DNA of 10,543 nucleotides. Source: Solicoccozyma terricola. Taxonomy: Eukaryota > Basidiomycota > Tremellomycetes > Filobasidiales > Piskurozymaceae. Positions within the stretch are counted from its first letter, which is position 1; the number at the start of each line of letters is the position of its first letter. The DNA lies in NCBI GenBank assembly GCA_001600875.1, contig BCLD01000032.1, forward strand, positions 3,170 to 13,712, in the 5' to 3' direction. Position numbers and translations under genes: made by a program. Shown in pieces: positions 1 to 7,815 of this stretch. The notes beneath the pieces are model-generated. The model searched no databases. It saw only the letters and a list, made by a program, of their open reading frames with translations, and had not been told where the DNA came from.

Positions 1-1131
1 TGACCGACCACCTCGACTGTCGTTCCCCACCCGCCTGCCGTCGACTCTGACGGGGCGACGTGCCAACTCATCCCCATCTCCTTGACCGCCTCGCCTGACC
101 CTGCGAATTCCTGAAACGCCATGAACAAGTTGGTCGCGCCGCTGGACGTTCTCCGGCGTCTTCGGTAGAGATCGCGGGAGGAGGGTTAAGCGGTAGTCGA
201 TGACGCTGGATGGTTTGAGCTGCGTGCGGAATGTCATCGAGTGGACTATGCCGAACGAGGAGCCTGCTCCACGGATAGCCTTAGATTGAGAGCGAAAGAT
301 CGGCGTGGTAAGAGGTGGTGGGAAAGACGATCAGCGAGAGACATGGACGCCCACACCACTCGCTTCTAGACTCACCCAGAAGAGATCGGGGTTCATTATA
401 TTCTGACACCCGTACGATTTCACCTTTTGCAAGCGCGATATCTGCAGAGAGCATGTGGTCTGACAGCAGTCCATATAATCTGGGTGCGATTCGCAAAGAT
501 AAGATCATTTGTTCATGTTGACGAGATACCCAACAAGCCGCAACCGTCCTCACCTAGATGACGACGAATAACCTCCCACCAGCGCTTCTCCACCGACGCC
601 GACCCTCGGACATCTCCCAATCGGAACCAACCTCCCTTCCTCAACGCCCACTATGAACTCGGCAAGCTCGCCTACCGTGGCACTCGATCCCGCGTACGCT
701 TCCTCGTCGTATACGTCGTACAAGACCCGGTCAAAGGCACCGAGGTCGATGACGAGTGATTGTTCGCCAGGGATGGGGGAGTGNGGAGAGTAGGACGAGG
801 AGGACGAGGAGGAGGGACCGCCAAGCGAGTAGCCACCGTACGAGTATCCACCTGACCGTGCTACCACCGGGACGGACGCCGATGCTGCGCATAGTATCGC
901 AGACGAGATGTCGGAGGGAAGTTTAGCTAGAGACGGCGATGGGATGAGATAGGGTCGCTTCAGTACGGTCCCATCTCAACTGGAAACCACCAGCACGTCT
1001 GTCAACACACTCAGGTCGGAGGACGGGTCAATGACCTTGGCGTCTTGCGGGAGGTCGCGGTGCAGACATTCCAGANGAGTCGTGGAGGTGGACGCGAGTG
1101 ATGGCGAGGATGGCTGGATGGGGATGCGCAT
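1..1131 (-). pseudogene. FAD-linked oxidase (BBE / glucooligosaccharide-oxidase type), 5' part, disrupted frame, truncated by window edge
   Basis: Proteins of this family (FAD_binding_4 plus BBE) oxidise sugars or small molecules with covalently bound flavin and are usually secreted. Exons read as 1131..554, 479..376 and 279..1; introns 553..480 and 375..280 have GTGAG donors and AG acceptors. Visible motifs in order: PVVARSGGYSYGGYSLGG, a serine-rich insert, LVIDL, GRCPRVGVGG, RLYGLLSD, then DLFW joined across the intron to AIRGAGSSFGIV, then NLFMAFQEFAG. These are typical of the family. The frame is broken by an in-frame TGA at 978..976 (perhaps inside a small unrecognised intron), one extra base in the G run 388-391 just before DLFW, and another extra base near 135-147. 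The flavin-binding His of RSGGH is Tyr here, while the CPxVGxGG Cys is kept. The start at 1131 is tentative: no signal peptide is evident. Either a decaying gene or sequence errors; family assignment is firm, intactness is not. Confidence 0.5.
784..818 (-). repeat. Serine-coding low-complexity tract within the oxidase
   Basis: On the plus strand this is a run of GAGGAC/GAGGAG-like triplets with an N at 784. In the oxidase frame it encodes about seven serines followed by a Ser/Tyr stretch. It sits between the RSGG(H)SY..LGG motif and LVIDL, where family members normally have only a few residues (DGxLVIDL). It is a simple-sequence expansion and a likely place for sequencing slippage. Confidence 0.6.
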
Positions 1132-2172
1132 GGCTGACGCTGGTTCCAGCGTACGACACAGACACGGTGCACTGCTTCACCCACGGCTCATCCTGATCGC
1201 AGCCTGATGATGTATGGATACACCTCAGCCAACCATCGACCTCCTTCCCGAACTTGTCCCTCCCCCAGATTATTATTATTTCCCCGGAATCGACAGAAAA
1301 TGCACAGACAGAATATTCGGTGGGGGNCTGGTGGATCACTCGACGACATCCACCCCACGCAGACATGGATCCCCTAGTGGTGACCAATGCAAGACAGTAA
1401 NCTGCTCGAANGCGGTATAACAGCACGGGACTGGGTCAGACTGAGGGGTGACATAGGACACTTCACTCGGATCAACGTCCTATCCTACACTGAGATTCTC
1501 CTTGTCGCCCAACCTGGGACCTACACATGACTGGATGCATCGTACTGACCACTGTTCGCTTTACTGACCAGATCGTAGCTAGACCTGTTCGACTTCTGGT
1601 CTAGTAAGAGGACCGGACATCTAGAAAGGGACTGACGAGGGATGAGGGTGGGAGAGGTGAGGAGTCTTGTTGGGACGTAGGGTCTAAAAGTGAACGGACA
1701 ATGACATAAAGGGATATGGCAAGGCAAGCATAAAGGTCAAGGAATGCGGATATGAGGTTGGGAGCTATGTGCGAGTTTCCAAGTGGAATATTAATCAAAG
1801 AGGGTGTTGCAATTACGAATGGTAAGTAATCCTTGTAGAAAAGCGGAGATCGACAGATGGCAAGATGCAGAATCTGGTTGTCTTTGGAGCATCTATGAAA
1901 GGAGTGGTTGGTTTCGTACCAGTGACCTTTGGACACTGAGAGTTGCATAGTGGATTGAGTGCAATGTCTGAGGTACGTGTATGCCATTCACTTGGTGAAC
2001 TTCTCCAACGACCTTCCCATATCGTGCGACCTCATGACATATATTCCGCCGATCCTACAATTCAGAGCAAACATTCCGACAGCCATACATTTCCGAACAC
2101 GAGTATCAAATCCGCCTTGTTGTTTCGCGGACCAAGGCCGTAGCGTGTGTTTCACAGCAACGAGTACAACCT
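1132..2172. other. Intergenic region between oxidase start and transporter stop; no gene recognised
   Basis: About 1.04 kb holding the presumed promoter of the oxidase (minus strand) and the 3' flank of the transporter. The open frames here (up to 132 codons on the minus strand at 1028-1426 and 128 codons at 1601-1987) show no recognisable motif and no splice-linked continuation. The minus strand is pyrimidine-rich around 1600-1700, as is common in fungal promoters. It contains an (ATT)4 run at 1269-1280, Ns at 1327, 1401 and 1411, and a nested inverted repeat at 1566-1604. Confidence 0.6.
1566..1604. repeat. Nested inverted repeats (two alternative 7-bp hairpins)
   Basis: CTAGACC at 1579-1585 is perfectly complementary to GGTCTAG at 1598-1604 (12-nt loop). 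GACCAGA at 1566-1572 is perfectly complementary to TCTGGTC at 1595-1601. The two stems share 1598-1601, so they are mutually exclusive. It lies about 435 bp upstream of the tentative oxidase start. A dyad binding site is possible, but no known factor motif was recognised. Confidence 0.4.
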
Positions 2173-4390
2173 TTAGGCCAAGTAACCGGTTGCTTGCTCC
2201 CTGTGGACAGTCTCATCACCGACCTCGGCTTTCTTCTCGAAATCTTCGACAACAGCATTGCCGGCGTTCAAGGTCGGAGGCCCGAGACTATCGTCGTCGC
2301 CAAACACGCCACCCTGTTTGAGACGTGTCGTTAGCATCCACGATCCTCCTTCCCTTCAACAGAGATACTCACCAATTCCTCCAACGTCATGCCCTTGGTC
2401 TCTGGGAAGAGGAAATAAGCAATGACCGCGTTTCCGAGGTTGGTTGCGACAAAGAGAAGGAAGAACCTGTGGAGAAGGCTGTTATCAGATAGGAGGCCTT
2501 CGGGATGAGTTCAACGAGCACTCACTTCCAGTCCAGATTGGCGAGTCCGACCGGTGTGAATTGCGAGATGACAACGTTCATCAACCAATTGGACGCGGTC
2601 GACAACGAAGTTCCCATCGCTCGGAGAGGCATGGAGAATACCTCATCTGTAGACAGATGCTTGCCAGTTAAGCGACGACGAAGCTTATCAACACGTTACC
2701 CACTCTGGTAGATCCAAGAGACCGGTCCATAAGACCAGGAAAAGGCCATGTTGCAAAAGTAGATACTGAGGATACCAGCGATACCGGCCCCGGCGTTGGA
2801 GTATCCGTGTGGTGACTAAAGAGCGATGCCACACCAGCCTGCCACGCCAAACAGATCGACATAGCAACTGCTCCCCAGATCAATGGCTGCCTTCTTCCGA
2901 TTCGATCGACCATAAAGGTGATGAAGACAAAGTTGCACGCGAGAGAGAAAAGCGACCCTATCGAGTTGATGAGCAAAGGGGTGTTTCCACTGTAACCGAG
3001 GTTGGCGTAGATGGTTGGGGCAAAGTATGCGCTGTTGGAATAACCATCTGTTTTAGCTTCTACCCAAAGAGCATCAAACTAGTCTCTCACTACTCACTTC
3101 ACGTTAACACCAGTCCACTGGCAACATACTTGAACCAAGACGCCGCAAAGAGTTCGGTGGAGTTTCGGCCAGGTCCTGAAGAAGTCCATAAAGTTGTTCG
3201 AGACGTTCTCGCGCTCCCTGTCGATTTGCAGGACCATCTCGGCGTATTCGGCTTCGACAACCTCTTGCTGAGCACGGGCTCCGTGCAGTCGCATGAGGAC
3301 AGACATGGCTTCCGCGTCACGGCCTTTGGAGGCGAGCCATTGAGGACTAAAGGGTAAGAAGGTCATTCCGCTGGGTGCCCGATGGGTCGATGAATCGGTC
3401 AACAAGCTGAGGCGACATCGGAAGGGAACATAAAACTTACAGGCCCAGCATGACCGCAGGCACCATTTGAATACCCAACGCGATTTGCCAAGAAGCATTA
3501 GTCTTCAAGTATTGACATCCATAGCCTACGAAACTATGAGACGCAGCGTTAGTGTAGGTATTTTTCCAGAAGCAGCGCGGTTCTCCCTCACCTGGCGATG
3601 AAGAATCCGAAAGAGATCATTTGTTGCGTCCATCCGGACAGTAGTCCTCGGGCGTGTGGGGGACTGCATTCAGCCTGCCAAAGAGTCGGGTCATTAGCAG
3701 CTGAAGACGTATGCAAACACAGCAGGTAGGATGTCCTCACCTGGTACAAGGGCACGATCATGCTGAGCACGCCAACAGCGAAACCGCGCAATGCATCTCC
3801 CGACCATCAAAGCAGCTACGTTGCTGTTTCAACAACACCACTTCAGCACTTGGACCGGTCGGACCCGCTGGAATATGTGAGGAATGGATACGCACGGTGC
3901 ACCAGTTTGCAAAGCACAACCAGCCGCAGAGATTAACGACCCCATTTGAATGGTCCTCTACGTCCGATTCGGTCGGCAGTGAATCCGCTGAGAAGATCCA
4001 GATGGAGAAGTGAGCTCCCTTGTGTCATTCCGGAGCAAGATGCAAGGCACTCACGCCAAAATGGCTCCAAAGAAAGCGCCACCAGCAAAGACCGACACGA
4101 TTGCACCCTTCACATTGTCCGATGGATGATTGAAATGGGTCTGAAATGCAGTGTAGTTGGTAGAAATGACAGAGCCGATGATGCCGGAGTCGTAGCCGAA
4201 TAAGAAGGAGCCGATACCAGCGTAAACCGCCAATGCATAGTTGAGCGCCGTTACTGGATGACCACGCAAGATGGCACACACTTCAGCCTTTTTGAAACCT
4301 GGCAAGTCCAAACGAGAAACACAACAAACCTTTCTGTTTGTCGATCTTGGTATCATGTTTGCTGTAAATCGGTCCTCCAGGTCCAGGCAT
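2173..4390 (-). CDS. MFS sugar porter (monosaccharide transporter), 11 exons, three frame-breaking indels
   Basis: A 12-helix plasma-membrane carrier of the sugar porter family (Sugar_tr), probably importing a hexose, pentose or related polyol; substrate cannot be read. Exons: 4390..4330, 4298..4055, 3987..3896, 3823..3741, 3674..3592, 3533..3441, 3370..3098, 3031..2704, 2646..2526, 2466..2373, 2313..2173. Motifs in order: GYDSGIIGSVIST in helix 1, ADRIGRR, the signature IAGFAVGVLSMIVPLYQAE..R, FSPQWLASKGRDAEA, QWTGVNVNAYFAPTIYAN, VDRIGRR, WSYGPVSWIYQNEVF and PETKGMTLEEL, then a hydrophilic tail. Exons total 1613 nt; one base is missing near 3952-3957, one is extra near 3784-3789 and one is missing near 2803-2808, giving a 537-residue product if read through. 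The usual PESPRWL and QQ of helix 7 are FSPQWL and CQ. The start has a good context (ATC before ATG); it requires a 31-nt intron 4329..4299, and an intron-free alternative starts at 4356. Divergent from the GT61 gene. Confidence 0.9.
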
Positions 4391-4961
4391 GATGGCTTCG
4401 TAGAGATCGTTGGTATGATGTGATTGTGTGAACGATAGAACAAGGTGTTTGTGGAGTTGTCCGAGAGCAGAGATCTTCCCTGTTGTATTATACCTGATCC
4501 TTAGTGCGCTCCATCAGGTCTCAACCGGCGACGCTAAACGACCCGGAGCTCCTCATTCCGAACGGGGTATTGACGTTGGACCCTCGGTGGAGCTCGATGA
4601 GGATCCAGGGCAGGTGACGGCAGGACCTGAGGGTGGTTAAAGCAGGCAAAGCAGTCATTGCTGACGGCCTGCCGTGCCGCGTCTGCATCCTTGGAGTCCA
4701 CCGCCCGTTTAGCGCCGTGGATGCAAATCATGTGAAGAACTAGAATAGCAAATGCCGCAGTGTTACCCCAGGTCACTGCTGGGCTTCCCGATTGATCAGT
4801 AGCGGGAAGGCGCGCTGCCTGCTCGGGACGCCTGCTCGGGACGCGCCAGAGGCTCGACCCTGTAGTAGGGTCATCGACCGCTAGTGTCAAAGAACAATCC
4901 TGCACTACTTTCGTGATCTTCATCGGACTCGGCCCCATCGTTTACATCGCCTCCGATCAAG
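4391..4961. promoter_or_regulatory. Divergent promoter region between the sugar porter and the GT61 gene
   Basis: The 571 bp between the two start codons must carry both promoters. On the minus strand TATAATA at 4492..4486 lies about 100 nt upstream of the transporter ATG, a plausible TATA-like element. No comparable element was recognised close to the plus-strand start. A 405-nt open frame on the minus strand (4938..4534) fills much of it but has no recognisable motif and is judged to be chance. Shared control of import and glycan synthesis is possible but only inferred from orientation. Confidence 0.5.
4817..4842. repeat. Perfect 13-bp tandem duplication in the divergent promoter
   Basis: GCCTGCTCGGGAC occurs twice back to back (4817-4829 and 4830-4842), followed by GCGCC, in a GC-rich patch about 120-145 bp upstream of the GT61 start. 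It could be a duplicated GC-rich binding site or a slippage product; no known motif was recognised. Confidence 0.7.
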
Positions 4962-6980
4962 ATGCTGATCTTCTCTCGCTGGCATACAGGAAGCGCCAGT
5001 ATTCGCGCTCTTTCGCCCTTCGCGAGGTTGCTCACGCTCGTTCTCGCCCTCTTCACACCAGCCATCATCCTACGAGCTTGGTTGGGAAGATCTCTGCAGG
5101 AGCGGCATCCATGCTCTGCCACAGGAAACCACGTTTCCCACTTACCTAGGCGCACTTCCTGGTTGTGTTCCTTCGGTATCATCGATTATACGCAGCCGAA
5201 CCGCCATACTTGCTCCTTGTCAGCGACCGCATCTTCGCCGTCCCTTCTGCTGCAAGATCGACTACACCGAGAGGGACAGGACACGATTCCTCCCCAACTT
5301 CAAAGCCGCACTGTAGCTCACGCAGCGGGCTTCACGGTGCTGTCCAACGCTTACATTCGAAATGGAACCTGGTTCTTGATTTCTGAAGATCAGTGGTCTT
5401 TCCCACCGGTCGAGCTTATTGTCAGCGCTGCTCCGGACTTTGGAGGTAGCGACGTTACTACCGATGAGCACATCCAGGTTGTGACCCCTGTCAGGGCATG
5501 GGAGCTGGGAATTAGGCCCGAAGAAATTGAGGAGCTGGATGATCATGTGGTGAGTGGATCAATTTCGAACTATCTTGGCCGCCTCTGACTTGCCCTCCAC
5601 AGCTTGTATTCAACGACCGAATATGTAAGTCGCAGGGGAGACGTGTGCTTGGACTGAAGCGCTGGGCTCGCAGCTCATCGTGCTGTTTTCTCAACTGGGT
5701 TTGCTTGCAGATCTGGATCACTGTCAGTTGACCTGGCCGCAGTCAACAAAGGTGGTTGAGGAAACTGACACTTTCTGTATCACCGAAGACTATCACCTTG
5801 TGGGCGAGATGCTCCTCGGCGCATGGAGAGTGTGGAGGAACATTGAAGCCAAGACGGGCGAGACTGTCCCTGATTTTGACGTGATTGCATTCCCACACGT
5901 TGCGGACGACGCAATTCCCGGCTGGCGGGATCGAGCGGGGATGAACGACTACCTCTTGAGGAAGCTTTTGTAAGCAGTCTACAAGCACAAACCAGATGTC
6001 GACCATCCGTCGCTTATTCTGGTCGATACCATGCGTGCGAATCTCAGCCCTAACGCTCGACGAGAATTCGAGCCGCAGTGGGAGGATCGGGCGAAGACGA
6101 TGGCTACGTACCGAATAAAGACGGTCACGATCGCCGATCGACGAGCTGGCCACAAAGGACCGTTGTCAAAGGGGAAACCTATAGAGGATGTACTTCAACT
6201 GGAAGTCCCGACGACCTGGTTGTCCTCTCTACGTGATCGATTGCTCGTCGACTATCAAGGCAGTATCATGCACCAAGCCAAACCGAATCTACCCGTCATA
6301 ACGTACCTCTCACGACAGAAGGCCAACCTCCGACGCATTGAAGAAGAGGATCACGAGGCTTTGATAAAGGAGCTCACAAAACTGGACAAAGAGGAAGGGA
6401 TAGCCGAGTTCAACGTCGAGCTGTTTGAACCCGGGACACCAATTGAGGAACAAGTGGCAAAGATGGCAAGGACTACGGTGGGTGCACGTCTCCACTCTGT
6501 CGCGGTGGCGGCATCGCTGATTGTGGCGCTCGTTATTCATGCCAGATATTTGTATCCCTGCATGGAAACGGATTGACGCACACGTTGTGGATGGAACCGA
6601 CTCCGATTTCGGCGGTCTACGAGGTTCAAAAGCCTCTTATGCACTTGGATGACTATTCGATTCTCGCTCAAGCCCAAGGGATACCCCATTGGTTAGTTCG
6701 AGAAGACGTGTAAGTGCGAGACCTTTGGGGCGTCCCTCCTTCCAGATGACCACTCATAGCTGACTGCGTTTACCCAACGTCTTCCTACCATGATTGCAGC
6801 AGACACGAGGGGACTGATAACGGCGACCGAGAGCTTCCATTCTGTTTGAGACCCAAGTGTGGTACTCGAGGTCACCCGCACGGACTTTCAATCGGAGCTC
6901 ACGATTACCGTGTCGATGCCAAATTCTTGGCGAATATGATCCGGCAGCGACTCCTCACCCATCAGACTAGACGGAGATAG
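4962..6980 (+). CDS. GT61-family glycosyltransferase, type II membrane protein, six exons
   Basis: Predicted Golgi/ER lumenal glycosyltransferase of the GT61 (DUF563) family, which includes beta-1,2-xylosyltransferases and O-GlcNAc transferases such as EOGT. Exons: 4962..5549, 5603..5624, 5711..5969, 6048..6477, 6546..6709, 6800..6980, totalling 1644 nt (547 residues), all introns GT-AG. Residues about 18-40 form a single hydrophobic signal-anchor. Residues 225-232 read FCITEDYH, the position of the family's conserved N-x-H / FH stretch, followed by a helix-like LVGEMLLGAWRVW. Residues 434-451 read IFVSLHGNGLTHTLWMEP, the GT61 signature (HGxGLT). The C-terminus includes DYRVDAKFLANMIRQRL. The intron 5970..6047 is inferred because an in-frame TAA (5971-5973) lies in it and the join restores LFPNARREFEPQWEDRAKT. 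The region at residues 50-110 is poorly conserved-looking and might hide a further intron. Donor sugar and acceptor are unknown. Confidence 0.85.
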
Positions 6981-7815
6981 GAATCTAGGTGAATTCCTGG
7001 CAGTACGGCCAAATAGCTATGAATGCTGTTGAAGACAGGTGGAGTGAGTGGTGGCGATTAGAGAAGAGTGAAAGCGGGTAGTGATAATCCTGAGTATGCT
7101 TGTATCGAGTAGATCCGTAGAAGATGTCGATGTATATGTGCTGCGAAAATTATCTGCCTAGTAGTTGTCGTGTCTTACCACACCAACATTTTTGCCGAAA
7201 GGAAACAAAAAGGAGAGATTGACTCAGAAAAGTCTGTCTATACTTACGTGATTCTGGCTGAATATGTTGATTATCAGCACTCTTAATCTGCATTTGGCAC
7301 CTTGGAGATCCCTCATCTCCAACTTCGGCATCTTGAGTTGTACAGATACCTCACGAACATGGGAAACATCAGACCCGAGGAAGAGCACCCAAACTCTCCC
7401 GCATCTGGGCATTGGGGGAAGCAGGGGTGTTTCAACAGTGTCCGGGTTCCTCACAAAGAGCGGGAGAAAGGGACTGAAGTCATGCATGACATGCGCAGAC
7501 TAAGCCGAACTTGAATCCCATCTAACCACACATTACAGGTGGTTGGCAAAGCTGAAGCTGCTTGTTTTTCCCTCTATCGTTCATCATTACATTACACCGG
7601 ATCCTTTGGCAAATCGTCTAATCATCTTGGATGCGGTACTTCAGATGGTGCTGGACAGAGCCTGACTCTGTCGAACATCCAAAAGTCCGCGCAGAGGAAA
7701 ATGCCGATGAGATGGGTGGCCACGAATGATTTCGGGTACTGGTGAACGGTCGCGGACTGTCAAATTGCTTCCACAAACCTTCGTCCTACATCACGTCCAG
7801 CATTTCCGCGTGTCT
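6981..7815. other. Convergent intergenic region between GT61 and GT90 genes; 3' UTRs, no gene recognised
   Basis: The 835 bp holds the 3' ends of both glycosyltransferase genes. Short overlapping frames at 7224-7514 on both strands (70-87 codons) carry no recognisable motif. The plus strand has an intron-end-like sequence, CTAAC followed by ATTACAG, at about 7522-7539, but no exon pair could be built around it. A short perfect hairpin lies at 7654-7672. No tRNA-like cloverleaf was seen by eye. Confidence 0.55.
7654..7672. repeat. Perfect 7-bp hairpin in the GT90 3' flank
   Basis: GACAGAG (7654-7660), CCTGA loop, CTCTGTC (7666-7672). On the minus strand it falls about 145-160 nt after the GT90 stop codon, so it could form in the 3' UTR. 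Any function is speculative; a stem this short can occur by chance. Confidence 0.45.

Noticed and set aside
1028..1426. 132-codon minus-strand frame over the oxidase 5' region
   Set aside because: It overlaps the oxidase exon in another frame, contains four unknown residues and shows no motif; the overlapping oxidase frame is better supported.
1601..1987. 128-codon minus-strand open frame between oxidase and transporter
   Set aside because: Pyrimidine-rich, promoter-like composition with no family motif and no splice-linked partner exon.
2809..3357. 182-codon plus-strand open frame
   Set aside because: It is antisense to transporter exons 7 and 8, crosses their introns and shows no independent motif.
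4534..4938. 134-codon minus-strand open frame in the divergent promoter
   Set aside because: No recognisable motif, low-complexity composition, and it lies wholly between two well-supported start codons; likely a chance frame.
7224..7514. Overlapping small frames on both strands in the convergent intergenic region, with an intron-end-like CTAAC..CAG nearby
   Set aside because: No motif and no consistent exon chain; a noncoding or small spliced transcript cannot be excluded but is not supported.
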